A stretch of DNA of 64,000 nt from Moritella sp. 5 (GCF_018219455.1 NZ_CP056122.1:3286001-3350000); one strand, 5' to 3'. Positions 18,107 through 28,576 are shown, numbered from the stretch's first letter. A program made the numbers and translations. The notes: generated from the sequence alone by a model not told the origin.

Positions 18107-21100
18107 CTAGCCTAGACTCGTTTCGCCTTTCCCCATCATTTTAGCGAAAAACTGTTTAATTTCATATTGAATGAACAATAACGCAGGTATCAATACCAAG
18201 GTGATCAAGGTAGCAAACAAAATACCATATCCTAATGATGCCGCAGCTGGGATCAAGAACTGTGATTGTGTCGATGTTTCACCGAGTAATGGCGCAAGAC
18301 CAACAAACGTAGTCACCGAGGTCAATAACACCGCGCGTAAACGGCCACTACAAGCCGTCACAATAGCATCGTGTAGTGACATTTTAGCCTCTTTCATCAA
18401 CTCATTAAAACGCGAGACCAGTAACAAACTGTCATTCACCACCACGCCACTGAGTGCCAGAATACCATTTAACGATAAAATACTAATGGTCAGATCATTG
18501 AGCCAATGTCCTAATATAGCCCCAACAATACCAAACGGGATCGCAAACATAATAAGCACAGGTTGCACATACGATTTTAATGGAATAGCCAGTAATACGT
18601 AAATAGCCAACAGAGCGCCAACAAATACCGAGATCATCGAACTTGTCGTTTCCCCCTGCTCTTCTGCTTCACCCGCAAAATGTATATTTAGCTCAGGGAA
18701 TTGACGCGTTAACTCTGGCACTAAATCACGCTGTAAATTCGCCACCAACTCATTCGATGCCAATATCGATTTGTCCACCGATGCGGTGAGATACACAGTA
18801 CGTAAGCTATCAATCCGAGTGATCTCATCTTCTTGATATTCACTACTAATACTCGCCACACTACTCAGTGGCACAACCGTACCGTCTGGCGTACGCACAC
18901 GCGCTTGCATAATATCCGCTAATGTTTGACGCTGCGCTTCAAGATAACGAACACGCACTTTCACTTCATCTTTATCACGCTGGAAACGCTGTACAATATC
19001 ACCACCAAATGCTTGCAATACTTGTTGCGACAACGTCGCCGTATCCATGCCTAAACTACGACCTTGCTCTGTTAATACAAACCGTAGCTGTGGCTGACCA
19101 GGGTTAAGATTATCATCAATACCGCTCACACCTGATATCGACTCTAACGCAGTTTTAAACTGTATGCCTGCGGCTTTCACCGTCGCATTGTCCCACGATT
19201 TTAACTCGACTTTAAAGTTATCGACCATGTGCTTACTAGCAAGAAATTTAAGCTTCTTAACCCCTTCAGGTGAACCTACTAACGCCTGCCACTCTGCAGT
19301 AAATTCAGTTGACGGATAAACAGAGTTAGCATCCAGTTCTACCGTCAACGTACCCGAACTGTCATCTTCAGCAAGGACCTGTAAACTCATAATCTCGCTA
19401 TTTTCGCTGATCGCCACAACATCGTATTTAGCTAACAGATTCTTATCCGCCTGTAATGCGGCTTGCTCTATCCAAAGTAAATTCGTATTGGTTTGACCAA
19501 AGCTGGCATCATTTTGCATCACCATGTCAGCGCTCACTACTTCACCTGGTATATCAGGGAAAAATGTAACGCGTACACTGCCCGTTAATGGCAAGCCAAC
19601 CACCAGAATAAACAATGCAATGAAGGCTAAGATAACGGCATAACGTAATTTTAATGACCACTCAATCACGTTACGGTAAATACGTACATTGAACCATTGT
19701 AAACCAGCATCCGCCGCATTTTGAATACGTACCCAAAGTCCTTTAATGCCCTTTGTCGATTGACGGGCGGTGTTTAAGTGCGCTAGATGTGACGGTAGAA
19801 TTAATTTAGATTCCACCATCGACAGTAATAAACAAATCGTCACCACCCCCGCAAACTGCGCATAAATCTTACCGAGATTACCGTCAACATTGGCAATCGC
19901 AACAAACGCAGCTACGGTTGTCAATACACCAAACAAAGTCGGGATAGCGACTTTCATTGTGCCTTTTACCGTATTGGCGACAGTATCGCCCTCTTCTTTA
20001 CGGGTGGTATAAATACTTTCGCCGATCACCACCGCATCATCAACAACAATACCAAGCGCCATGATAAAACCAAAGGTGGTCATCTCATTAATAGTAAGGC
20101 CAACAAAGGCATCTTGCATAAAGAATAAGGTACCGAATAACACAAACGGTAAACCCGCAGCAACCCAAAATGCAACACGGAAATTCAAGAACAGTGCTAA
20201 CACAATAAATACCAGTGCAATACCAGTTAAGGCGTTCTTGGTTAACAGTGACAAACGGTCTGTAATGGTGTCACTTTGATCGTACCAAGTCACTAGCTCA
20301 ACATTGGCAGGTAATAACCCACGCGCATGCCATTCATCAACGACTTCCTGCGCTTGTTTCACAATCTGGGTAATGTCACCATTATCATCCATCACAATCT
20401 CAATCGCCATGCCATTTTGTTGATCATAACGGGATAATGTGTAGCTATCATCGGCAAACGAGTCCGTAACTGTCGCGATATCCGCTAAGGTAATAACACC
20501 ACCACTGCTACTGGTAATCACCGGAATACTCGCGAATTCACTTTTCTGATACGCCTGCGATGATGCTTTTAAGCGCATCACTTTTTCACCATTACGTAAA
20601 CTGGTCGTTAATGGCGTGGCAGATTCAGCATTGATCACTGCAGAAATATCTGCAATAGTTAGTCCGTATGCTTGTAACTTGGCTTCATCAACTTCGATAG
20701 AAATCATCGGCTCAACTTTGGCCTTTATCTCTAGATCACGAATACCTGATTTTGCTAACAGGTTGGATTTTAATTTTTCCGCTAACGTTTGTAGTGTGGA
20801 GCGGTTCGCATCGCCGTATAGCTGCACCCATAAAGCATGATCCTGACGACGTGCTTTATCTATTACAGGTTTTTCAGCATCACTAGGGAAATTATTGATC
20901 GCATCAACATTGGTTTTCACATCAGTCAGTAAAGTATCGAGTGAATAGCCACTGGTTTTTTCAATACTGACTGAGCTGCCATTGGCATTAGATGTTGAGG
21001 TAATGCGTTTAATACCTGCCACCGTTTCGAGCGCGTCTTCAATTTTTATCGCGATGCCCTCTTCCGCTTGCTTAGCATCGCCACTGTCGTAGTTAACCGA

Positions 21101-21313
21101 TACACGAATGGTATCTGGTTCAATACTCGGAAACGCTTCTTTACGTAAGTTTCCTAATGCCATAACCCCAAGGAGGATGATACTAATTAATAGTAAGTTA
21201 GCCGCTACTGAATTAGTGGCAAACCAGTTAATGATCCCTTGCAATGGGTTCATAGTAGATAACTCGCGAGGTTGTGACGGGCGAGTTGTTAAATCACGAT
21301 GTTGTTCACTCAT
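18107..21313 (-). CDS. RND efflux transporter, inner-membrane pump subunit
   Basis: 1068 residues, the length of HAE-type RND pumps, with about 12 predicted membrane helices and two large periplasmic loops. The first helix follows MNPLQGIINWFATNSVAANLLLI. A conserved TFGFIMALGIVVDDAVVIGE segment carries the proton-relay Asp pair, and GVVVNDSLLLVSRFNEL marks helix 10. Start at 21313: its ATG overlaps the upstream stop by four bases, consistent with translational coupling. It is driven by proton motive force and works with the adaptor and outer-membrane channel encoded upstream. The drug or lipid substrate is not evident. Confidence 0.93.
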   Translation of the reverse strand: MSEQHRDLTTRPSQPRELSTMNPLQGIINWFATNSVAANLLLISIILLGVMALGNLRKEAFPSIEPDTIRVSVNYDSGDAKQAEEGIAIKIEDALETVAGIKRITSTSNANGSSVSIEKTSGYSLDTLLTDVKTNVDAINNFPSDAEKPVIDKARRQDHALWVQLYGDANRSTLQTLAEKLKSNLLAKSGIRDLEIKAKVEPMISIEVDEAKLQAYGLTIADISAVINAESATPLTTSLRNGEKVMRLKASSQAYQKSEFASIPVITSSSGGVITLADIATVTDSFADDSYTLSRYDQQNGMAIEIVMDDNGDITQIVKQAQEVVDEWHARGLLPANVELVTWYDQSDTITDRLSLLTKNALTGIALVFIVLALFLNFRVAFWVAAGLPFVLFGTLFFMQDAFVGLTINEMTTFGFIMALGIVVDDAVVIGESIYTTRKEEGDTVANTVKGTMKVAIPTLFGVLTTVAAFVAIANVDGNLGKIYAQFAGVVTICLLLSMVESKLILPSHLAHLNTARQSTKGIKGLWVRIQNAADAGLQWFNVRIYRNVIEWSLKLRYAVILAFIALFILVVGLPLTGSVRVTFFPDIPGEVVSADMVMQNDASFGQTNTNLLWIEQAALQADKNLLAKYDVVAISENSEIMSLQVLAEDDSSGTLTVELDANSVYPSTEFTAEWQALVGSPEGVKKLKFLASKHMVDNFKVELKSWDNATVKAAGIQFKTALESISGVSGIDDNLNPGQPQLRFVLTEQGRSLGMDTATLSQQVLQAFGGDIVQRFQRDKDEVKVRVRYLEAQRQTLADIMQARVRTPDGTVVPLSSVASISSEYQEDEITRIDSLRTVYLTASVDKSILASNELVANLQRDLVPELTRQFPELNIHFAGEAEEQGETTSSMISVFVGALLAIYVLLAIPLKSYVQPVLIMFAIPFGIVGAILGHWLNDLTISILSLNGILALSGVVVNDSLLLVSRFNELMKEAKMSLHDAIVTACSGRLRAVLLTSVTTFVGLAPLLGETSTQSQFLIPAAASLGYGILFATLITLVLIPALLFIQYEIKQFFAKMMGKGETSLG

Positions 21314-22542
21314 AATTTCACACTCACGTTATTTATCGTCACATATGTGACGACAGAGGCATCTGCAAGTTGCACATCACTTTGATTGGTTAACTTCGCT
21401 ATCACCTGCATACCTTGCACATAGCTGTTTAATGGACGAATGATAATGTTGGCGCTGTCCATCCCCGCCATTGGCTTAATGTAACTTAATTCACCTTGAG
21501 CAAACTGCTGCTGGGCAGTGAAAGTAGCCAAGTGACCATCTGCACCTATATACCAAACTTCGCCATTTTGTGATATCGCCGACGCAGGTAATTGCCATAG
21601 ATCATTCAGCGCTTTACCCTGTACTGTAGCCGTCACAAACGTACCCGGAAATAGTGGTGTTTGCTGTGCTAACGGCTGCTCAACGACAACGACCAAGGCA
21701 CGTTGGCGACTGTTATTATCAAGATGCTGTTCGACACGTTCAACGTAACCTTGCCACTGGCTATCTCCCGTAGTGTTCGTTAAGGTAACTGGCCATTGAC
21801 CCTCTACTGCACCACTGATGTTCGGTAAACTTGACCATTGATGCGCCGATAAGGGGATCTCAATCTCCATGCGGTCTGTACTGTATAAGGTCGCAATGCT
21901 ATTACCCACTTGCAGATAACTGCCTAATTGCACATCTCGACTCACCACTAACGCTGAAAATGGCGCTGTAATGACGGTTTTATCTAAATCACGTTGCGCT
22001 TTAGTTAACTGGCTTTGGGCATTTTTAAACGTGGCTTGAGCGGCAATCAGCTGTGGTTCACGTAATACTAACGGGGAATCAGGATCGCCATTGATACCGG
22101 AGTTATGCCATTCCAGACGTGCTTGCTGGCCTTGACGCTGCTCTTCTAACAAGGCTAATTTAGCGTCGGCGACTGCCACTTGCGCACTGCTAAAGGCTTG
22201 CTGATAATCAATATCATTAATTTTAATAACCGCTTCGCCTCGCTTGAACTGCTTGCCTGTCGCAAAATTCTGCCCTAGGGATTCGACCTGACCACTGACT
22301 TCACTGGTGAGGGTTAATTGATAACGCGATTTTGCCTCACCATAACCAATCACTTCAGCCTGGTAACTGCCTTTAGTCACGGCCATCACCGTGACTTCGG
22401 GTAATTGCACAACAGCTTTAACAACAGGCGTATGAACAGCACTATTCGCAGCATCTATTTTGGCACCGTTGTAACTCATTACGGCAAAAATACTGGCTGC
22501 GGCCGCTAATGTGATCGCGATAGTAATAACATTCTTTTTCAT
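21310..22542 (-). CDS. RND efflux periplasmic adaptor (membrane fusion protein)
   Basis: 410 residues. An N-terminal membrane anchor (about 7-24) is followed by a split lipoyl/barrel-sandwich domain (LTLTSEVSGQVESLGQN; later TVITAPFSALVVSRDVQLGS) flanking an alpha-helical hairpin. The beta-barrel and membrane-proximal domains follow. It links the inner-membrane RND pump to the outer-membrane channel. The start codon overlaps the stop of the outer-membrane gene by 4 bases, and its own stop overlaps the pump start by 4 bases, so all three are tightly coupled. Confidence 0.92.
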   Translation of the reverse strand: MKKNVITIAITLAAAASIFAVMSYNGAKIDAANSAVHTPVVKAVVQLPEVTVMAVTKGSYQAEVIGYGEAKSRYQLTLTSEVSGQVESLGQNFATGKQFKRGEAVIKINDIDYQQAFSSAQVAVADAKLALLEEQRQGQQARLEWHNSGINGDPDSPLVLREPQLIAAQATFKNAQSQLTKAQRDLDKTVITAPFSALVVSRDVQLGSYLQVGNSIATLYSTDRMEIEIPLSAHQWSSLPNISGAVEGQWPVTLTNTTGDSQWQGYVERVEQHLDNNSRQRALVVVVEQPLAQQTPLFPGTFVTATVQGKALNDLWQLPASAISQNGEVWYIGADGHLATFTAQQQFAQGELSYIKPMAGMDSANIIIRPLNSYVQGMQVIAKLTNQSDVQLADASVVTYVTINNVSVKL

Positions 22543-23933
22543 GATGCTTCTCCAGCATTGTCTGTTGTGATACCAAGCCCTAAGGCCAGTCCTAAATCAA
22601 TACGATTAACCAGTCGGTTATAGGTTGCTTGTGTCAATTGCGATTGCAGATCAAAAGTTTGTTGCTGTACGGTAAGCAGATCTAATATATCCACCAGCCC
22701 TTGGCGGTATTTAGTTTGATAGTTAGCCTCGCTACGCTTCGCACTCGTCAACGCATCATTAAGGTGTTGCTGCTGACGTTTTAGCGACTGCTCTTGGCCC
22801 AGGCTATTTTCAACCTCGTTCACCGCTGTTAAGAGCGTTTCTTGATAAGCCCAATATGTTTGCTCGGTCGTCAATTCCGCTATTTCAATTTGGCTACGTA
22901 ACTTACCTCCTTGGAATATAGGGGCTGTAAGTTGGCCTAATAAGCTCCATACCGGACTTGTTAATAACGCTTCACTGGGTGAATTGGCAATATCGGTTAA
23001 CGACGCGGATAAACTGATTGACGGTAACAAGGCTTTATAAGCAACATCTGTTCGATATTGTGCAGCACTAATCTCTGCATAAGCAGCTTGTAAATCGGGT
23101 CGACGACCTAGATTTTGTTCCGGTAAACCCGCTAATGGTTGCAATACGTTAGGGAAATTACGCCCTACTTCAATCGCAGTGGAGTGCCCTAACAACAATC
23201 CTAGGTTACGTTGGTTTTTCGCTAAGGTTTCTTGCTTTTCTGCTAACGTTGCACGGGTTTGCGCGCTACTTGTACGTGCATTATCTAGCTCTTCAAGAGC
23301 CCCTAAACCACTCCGATAGCGGCTTAACACAAAATTTTCATTGTTCTCTAATACCGCTAAACGAGCAATTTCAATAGTAATTAATTGTTGCTGTAAATTA
23401 ATTTGTAACCAACTGCGCATGATGTTTGCCGCTAATGCATCTCGAGCGCCCTGATAAGTCGCCTCTGAACTTTTAATATCCATGTTAGCAGCAGCGACTT
23501 CATCACTGAGCGTCTGCCAGATATCAAGCTCCCAACTCACGCTAATATCAGTTTTATAACTTGTATCCCCATCAGCCTTCTCAGCGTTAAATCCGCCATT
23601 CATTTGCGGAATTCGCTCACTTTCCGCCACACCTCGTTGTGCATAAGCAATTTGCAAAGAAATTGCGGTTTGTTGCAAACTTGGGTTTTGCAATATCGCT
23701 TGTTCGACTAAACTAGTCAGTTCAGGTATCGCGATCAGCTCAGTTAATTGCGTAATATCAACGGCATCTTGTTGTTGATATTGCCAATGTGTTATTTCAG
23801 TCAGCGCTGAATCAGCACTTTGCTTATAATTAACCGTAGTGCTACTGCAGCCAACAACCGCTGCAACAGTAAGTGCTAACATTGAATGCCGTAGTGCTAA
23901 CACTGAATATCGTGATGGACTAGAATAAGCCAT
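22539..23933 (-). CDS. RND efflux outer-membrane channel lipoprotein (NodT family)
   Basis: 464 residues. The signal peptide ends with lipobox VVGC (Cys near 29), followed by the TolC-like repeat of long helices and beta strands typical of OEP/NodT proteins (e.g. GRRPDLQAAYAEISAAQYRTD in the middle). It is first in a five-gene order with the adaptor, pump, regulator and kinase. GGAG before the ATG is part of a small leader hairpin. Confidence 0.92.
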   Translation of the reverse strand: MAYSSPSRYSVLALRHSMLALTVAAVVGCSSTTVNYKQSADSALTEITHWQYQQQDAVDITQLTELIAIPELTSLVEQAILQNPSLQQTAISLQIAYAQRGVAESERIPQMNGGFNAEKADGDTSYKTDISVSWELDIWQTLSDEVAAANMDIKSSEATYQGARDALAANIMRSWLQINLQQQLITIEIARLAVLENNENFVLSRYRSGLGALEELDNARTSSAQTRATLAEKQETLAKNQRNLGLLLGHSTAIEVGRNFPNVLQPLAGLPEQNLGRRPDLQAAYAEISAAQYRTDVAYKALLPSISLSASLTDIANSPSEALLTSPVWSLLGQLTAPIFQGGKLRSQIEIAELTTEQTYWAYQETLLTAVNEVENSLGQEQSLKRQQQHLNDALTSAKRSEANYQTKYRQGLVDILDLLTVQQQTFDLQSQLTQATYNRLVNRIDLGLALGLGITTDNAGEAS

Positions 23934-23942
23934 TGTTTATCT

Positions 23943-23995
23943 CCTCAATTTTACTGAGGCAAGTATAAAAAATGGAAGGTTAAGATAGGGTTAAG
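23943..23995 (-). promoter_or_regulatory. Efflux operon promoter with OmpR-family direct repeat and Shine-Dalgarno hairpin
   Basis: On the minus strand two CTTAAC hexamers are 11 bp apart (CTTAAC-CCTAT-CTTAAC, plus-strand 23979-23995), the spacing of PmrA/QseB/PhoB-type sites. A -10-like TATACT (23962-23967) follows. The repeats cover the -35 region, as for an activator site. The leader then folds CCTCA/TGAGG (23943-23959), with the Shine-Dalgarno in the 3' arm. The operon's own response regulator is the obvious candidate to bind. Confidence 0.6.
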
Positions 23996-24163
23996 ACGAG
24001 TAAATAAAACACAATAAACACAGTTACATATGTTTATATACATATCATCTTGCTGACAAAAATTTACTGTAAAGATTGTAAAAATGAGATCTAATCAACT
24101 AAAAAAACACACTTAAGACGTATAATTAAAACTAACTCCAAATAAGGATATAAGGAATTAAAT

Positions 24164-24619
24164 ATGCCATTTGTTAACATCAAACAATCATTCTCTGAGT
24201 GGCAAGAGCGTCTAAATACGCTCGCCAATCATTCAGGCTTACACTCAATCCTGATCATGGAGTCAAAACCCGACACAATGGAAGTTGTCGTTGCCAATGA
24301 ACAACCTATTTATAACGTGGGAGACTGTGGTCCCAAAAGTCGGCAGCCAGGTTGCCACGAACTGTATTGCGAACGTGTTGTCGATACTGCGCAGCCGGTA
24401 TTTATCCCAGATGCAAGTATTGATGAAGAATGGAAAGGCAACGAAGATTACGTGAAATTTAATCTCGGTGTTTATCTTGGATTTCCATTGATGGCTAAAG
24501 GGGTTGTCGTTGGGACAATTTGTGCCCTAAATGATAAAACATTTGATTTTAACGAAGGTTCACCATCGGTATGCAGTGAGTTAGTGCAATTGAAAGCTGA
24601 TATCGAATTAGCATTCTAA
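24164..24619 (+). CDS. GAF domain protein
   Basis: 151 residues, essentially one GAF domain: an N-terminal helix, the ILIMES and MEVVVANE strands, a Cys-containing loop (GDCGPKSRQPGCHELYCERV), and the closing strands around GFPLMAKGVVVGTICALND. No output domain is attached, so it may be a stand-alone sensor or redox protein. The clustered Cys (three within about 15 residues) could bind metal or haem, or act in redox sensing, but this is speculation. It stands alone between the divergent efflux operon and btsS. Confidence 0.8.
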   Translation: MPFVNIKQSFSEWQERLNTLANHSGLHSILIMESKPDTMEVVVANEQPIYNVGDCGPKSRQPGCHELYCERVVDTAQPVFIPDASIDEEWKGNEDYVKFNLGVYLGFPLMAKGVVVGTICALNDKTFDFNEGSPSVCSELVQLKADIELAF

Positions 24620-25099
24620 TGATGCTCAACGTTAGCAGCGTATAGTATGTTGCTAACGTCCTTAACGTCCTTATTAACGCTAATTTTGCATTTTTTTTTA
24701 CTGCTATATAGCTGTTAATCCGCATTTCGTCACCTTTTCAATGATCAAACGTTTCATTAATTCGTTTAAAATTATCTAAATCCAAATACGTTGCGATAGT
24801 ATGGTTCTTCAAATCGCGTTACGTTAACCCTGCTAAAGACCATAGATATATTATTGATATAACTAACTTTATACTCCTTATTATGTAAAAGGTATAAGCA
24901 AACTGTTCCTGATTTAAGCTAACTGCTACTTTTCGGTCAAAAAACGACTTAAACCAAGCTAAATGATTAAATTTAATAGGTTTTTTTAGTAAGTGTGGTG
25001 TATGCTGCCTAATTCATAAATGAACAGCGCATTCAATACTTAAGATGAAAATAATTATCGTTACTGTTTGTTATTAATCAATAAAATTGAGATGACATT
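24620..25099. other. Intergenic region upstream of btsS
   Basis: 480 bp without a believable gene. A stem CGTTAGCA / TGCTAACG at 24630-24658 right after the GAF gene may be a weak terminator, but it lacks a clean T run. The rest is AT-rich and I see no clear promoter or riboswitch. Confidence 0.4.
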
Positions 25100-26791
25100 A
25101 TGGATTTGATCCCCTCTCTATTACAACAAATGTGTGTTTACCTCGTGTTCGCTTATCTACTCAGCAAAACACCTATTTTCATGCCTCTATTAAATATATC
25201 CTCACGCTGGGAGCATAAGCTTAGCTGTTATCTTTTATTTTCGATATTTTGCATCATGGGTAGTTATTTTGGTTTGCAATTCCAAGATGCAATAGCGAAT
25301 ACCCGCGCAATCGGCGCTGTAATGGGGGGGTTATTTGGCGGCCCTATTGTTGGATTAGCCGTCGGCATGACAGGCGGTATACACCGTTATTTCATGGGTG
25401 GTTTTACTGATCTAGCTTGCGCTATTTCGACATCAGTAGAAGGCTTGGTTGGTGGTATTTTTCACGTATATCTGTTACGTAAAAATAAAATTAACGACCT
25501 ATTTAAACCACAAGTCATTTTTTTCATTACCTTGATTGCAGAACTAACACAGATGGCAATTTTACTCGCGGTCGCCAAACCTTACGATCAAGCACTAGAA
25601 CTGGTCAGTCAAATAGCACTACCGATGATCACCGCAAACACGATTGGTGCAGTCTTATTTATGAGTATTATCGAGGATAGAAAATCTATTTTTGAAAAGT
25701 ATTCAACCGCATTTTCACAACGCGCATTAAGAATTGCAGATCGCAGTGTAGGCATTCTTAATCAAGGTCTTGATACTGAAAGTGCGAAAACCATAGCAAA
25801 TATTCTTTATGAAGAAACGAATGTCGGTGCGATAGCTATTACAGATAGGCACAACATTCTAGCCTTTGTTGGTATTGGTGAGCGACATCATAAAGCGAAT
25901 GTGCCCATTTCAGATTACACTCAACAAGCGATTAATGAAAACCGCATCGTAGACCTAAACAGAACAAATATCTACCAATGCCCTATTGATAACAAATGCC
26001 GATTAGGCTCAGCATTAATCTTGCCGTTACGTAATGGTGACAATGAGGTCGTAGGCACAATTAAATTGTACGAACTACACCGAAAGCTACTGTCTAATAT
26101 CAATATATCGATGGCAAAGGGGATCGCACAATTACTGTCTAGCCAGATATTACTTGGTCACTACCAGCAGCAACAAACACTATTAACACAAGCTGAACTT
26201 AAATTATTACATGCTCAAGTTAACCCACACTTCTTATTTAATGCGCTAACAACAATTAGTGCTGTGACACGTCGTGATCCAGATAAAGCCAGGGCTTTGA
26301 TCCAGCACCTGTCACAATTTTTCCGTAGTAATCTTAAACAGAACATTGAGTCAGTAACCCTACGTGAAGAGCTATCTCACGTAAATGCTTATCTGACTAT
26401 TGAACAAGCCCGATTAACAGATAGATTAACGGTCAATATTGATATCGACCCAGATTTGATGGATATAAAACTACCGAGTTTTACTCTACAACCCCTCATC
26501 GAAAATGCCATCAAGCACGGTATTTCAACTATGTTAGGAGCCGGTAAGTTAGAGATATACAGTAAAAAAACAGGTAAAGGCACCCTTATTTTTGTCACCG
26601 ACAATGCGGGTACATATGTCACAACAAAAGAAGATTCAAAAGGGTTAGGACTGAAAATAGTAGATAAAAGACTGATTAATCATTTTAATGACAGTTCAAG
26701 TTTACAGATTTCAAGCATAGCAAATAAGCTAACTCAAATATCATTTTTGCTACCGATAAGCACGATAACAATTAATAATAAGGAACACTAG
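25100..26791 (+). CDS. btsS: LytS/BtsS-type sensor histidine kinase
   Basis: 563 residues, close to E. coli BtsS (561). An N-terminal 5TM-LYT membrane sensor (about 1-195; AVMGGLFGGPIVGLAVG, GGIHRYFMGGFTDLACAIST) is followed by a GAF-like region (about 215-350) and a LytS-type kinase. The phospho-acceptor His lies in HAQVNPHFLFNAL, and the ATP-binding part has LIENAIKHG and GLGLKIVDKRL. BtsS in enterobacteria senses external pyruvate; that ligand is likely but unproven here. The partner btsR starts 3 bp downstream. Confidence 0.85.
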   Translation: MDLIPSLLQQMCVYLVFAYLLSKTPIFMPLLNISSRWEHKLSCYLLFSIFCIMGSYFGLQFQDAIANTRAIGAVMGGLFGGPIVGLAVGMTGGIHRYFMGGFTDLACAISTSVEGLVGGIFHVYLLRKNKINDLFKPQVIFFITLIAELTQMAILLAVAKPYDQALELVSQIALPMITANTIGAVLFMSIIEDRKSIFEKYSTAFSQRALRIADRSVGILNQGLDTESAKTIANILYEETNVGAIAITDRHNILAFVGIGERHHKANVPISDYTQQAINENRIVDLNRTNIYQCPIDNKCRLGSALILPLRNGDNEVVGTIKLYELHRKLLSNINISMAKGIAQLLSSQILLGHYQQQQTLLTQAELKLLHAQVNPHFLFNALTTISAVTRRDPDKARALIQHLSQFFRSNLKQNIESVTLREELSHVNAYLTIEQARLTDRLTVNIDIDPDLMDIKLPSFTLQPLIENAIKHGISTMLGAGKLEIYSKKTGKGTLIFVTDNAGTYVTTKEDSKGLGLKIVDKRLINHFNDSSSLQISSIANKLTQISFLLPISTITINNKEH

Positions 26792-26794
26792 CTC

Positions 26795-27508
26795 ATGCTT
26801 AATGCTATCGTCATTGACGACGAACAGTATGCTCGTGAAGAGTTAATCGAATTATTACATGAAACCAAACAGATTCGAGTAATTCAACAAGCAGAAAATG
26901 CAATCGAAGGCTTGCAACTCATTAACAAATTAAAGCCCGACATTATATTTTTAGATATTCAGATGCCACAGATTACGGGCATTAAGATGCTCTCGATGCT
27001 TAATCCTGACAATATGCCTAAAGTTGTGTTTTCAACAGCATATGATCAATATGCTTTACAGGCTTTTGAAGAGAACGCTTTTGATTATCTGCTTAAGCCT
27101 ATCGACCCCGTGCGCTTACAAAAAACGGTAGACAGGTTAGTCAAGTCAACAACACCGCAAAACTACACTGGGATAGAGCATAAACAATTGGCGCAAGTTC
27201 CTTGCACTGGTCACAACCGTATTCTCATTATAGCCACTGAAGATATTGAATTTGCATACAGCGGATTATCTGGTGTGTACATTAATACCGGCCAGCAAGA
27301 AACAACGAGCCAATTAACATTGAAGGTACTAGAAGAAAAGACCCCTTTAATTCGTTGTCATCGCCAGTACCTTGTTAATCTAAAAGCAATTAAAGAGATC
27401 CAACTATTGGATAATAGTTTAGCTGAGATCGTGACGACAAGTGGTAAAACGTTACCCGTAAGCCGCCGTTACCTAAAACTATTAAAACAAAGCTTTGGTA
27501 TTGTATAA
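26795..27508 (+). CDS. btsR: LytTR response regulator BtsR
   Basis: 237 residues. Receiver domain with phospho-Asp in DIIFLDIQMPQITGIKML and Lys in DYLLKPIDP. A LytTR DNA-binding domain follows (IEFAYSGLSGVYINT; TLKVLEEKTPLIRCHRQYLVNL; LPVSRRYLKLLK). Partner of the adjacent kinase. The E. coli homologue activates a peptide/pyruvate transporter gene, but no such target lies next to it in this window. A strong terminator follows. Confidence 0.87.
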   Translation: MLNAIVIDDEQYAREELIELLHETKQIRVIQQAENAIEGLQLINKLKPDIIFLDIQMPQITGIKMLSMLNPDNMPKVVFSTAYDQYALQAFEENAFDYLLKPIDPVRLQKTVDRLVKSTTPQNYTGIEHKQLAQVPCTGHNRILIIATEDIEFAYSGLSGVYINTGQQETTSQLTLKVLEEKTPLIRCHRQYLVNLKAIKEIQLLDNSLAEIVTTSGKTLPVSRRYLKLLKQSFGIV

Positions 27509-27530
27509 ACATTCGGAATTCAACAGCAAA

Positions 27531-27567
27531 AAAATAGCCTTACCACGAAAGTGAGTAAGGCTATTTT
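27531..27567 (+). terminator. Rho-independent terminator of btsSR
   Basis: Thirteen-base stem (AAAATAGCCTTAC / GTAAGGCTATTTT) 23 bp after the btsR stop. Confidence 0.8.
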
Positions 27568-27896
27568 ATGCTAAAGACTGAATATAAAGAAACATTACTT
27601 AATGTGTAGAAGCACTTCTTTCACCCCTGCCAGGCTGATCTATATCCAATCTCCTTTGCATCCTTGTCAGCAACAGTGCTGTACGAGTTTAATTGATGGA
27701 CGCAAGCCACCAAAAAAAATACAACAAACTCATATAGATCTCCTTATTTATATGGGCGTAATTTTAGTAAGATAGCGCTATATTAATAGTGTTGATTATG
27801 TCAGTGGTTGTATGGCGAGTTAAGTGGTCGATGTTACCGGTAAAATCGGTCAATTGTTGAAACTAATGGTTACATTGAACATTAAACGGCAGACAT
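27568..27896. other. Intergenic stretch with no recognised feature
   Basis: About 330 bp between two terminators. I find no ORF with a credible start and no tRNA or riboswitch fold by eye. A small RNA cannot be excluded. Confidence 0.4.
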
Positions 27897-27929
27897 AAAA
27901 AAAGCCCTTAATCATATGACTAAGAGCTT
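27897..27929 (-). terminator. Terminator of the SEC-C gene
   Basis: On the minus strand the stem AAGCTCTTAGTCA / TGATTAAGGGCTT is followed by a run of Ts. Two of the pairs are G-T wobbles. Confidence 0.65.
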
Positions 27930-27979
27930 AATGCACAATTAAGGCAAACGTTATTTAATTAAGTGACGGTCACTATAAA

Positions 27980-28312
27980 TTAAGCACAACATTTTTTGTA
28001 TTTTTTACCACTGTCACATGAGCAGGGATCATTACGGTTAGGCGTTTTTTCGAATACAGTTGTTTTTGGCTTATTTAACATACCGTCTAAATCACGGGTG
28101 TTTTCTTCTTTGTCTGCATTTACTTCAATGTTCGCAACTAATTTAGTGTCAGCTAAAATCACTTCAATTTCAGTTTTACGCTCTGGTGTTTGCACGGTCA
28201 AATTTAAAGGTGACTCGTCAGTTCCAAGCTTAATATCACGTTTAGTGTTATAGCCAGATTTAACGTGATTTAATCTCGCGTCAATACGACCTTTGAAAAA
28301 CATTTTAGACAT
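27980..28312 (-). CDS. SEC-C metal-binding motif protein (PBPRA1643-type)
   Basis: 110 residues. The C-terminus is a SEC-C zinc-binding motif (NDPCSCDSGKKYKKCCA), like the end of SecA. The N-terminal two-thirds is a compact domain (FFKGRIDARLNHVKSGYNT) that matches a small family in marine gammaproteobacteria as I remember it. Function unknown; SEC-C motifs usually mediate protein or ribosome contact. Monocistronic, with its own terminator. Confidence 0.8.
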   Translation of the reverse strand: MSKMFFKGRIDARLNHVKSGYNTKRDIKLGTDESPLNLTVQTPERKTEIEVILADTKLVANIEVNADKEENTRDLDGMLNKPKTTVFEKTPNRNDPCSCDSGKKYKKCCA

Positions 28313-28576
28313 CTGCAGTTCCTAATTTTTAAATATTCTTAATTCAGTGGGCTCTTATACTATAAAACTGCCATCTTTTAAACACTAGGCCAGTTAATTA
28401 ATTAAAACCGTGTCTATATCGCTAAAGGTTTCGTTATTAATGCCGTTAACTAAGTTAATTAACGCATAATGTTAAACAGTAATTATAATAATTCAAATTA
28501 AAGTGCTGATTATTACTTAAATCCAGCAACATTTTACATTTGAATTCCCTTATCGATAGGCCAGGACAATACCCTA

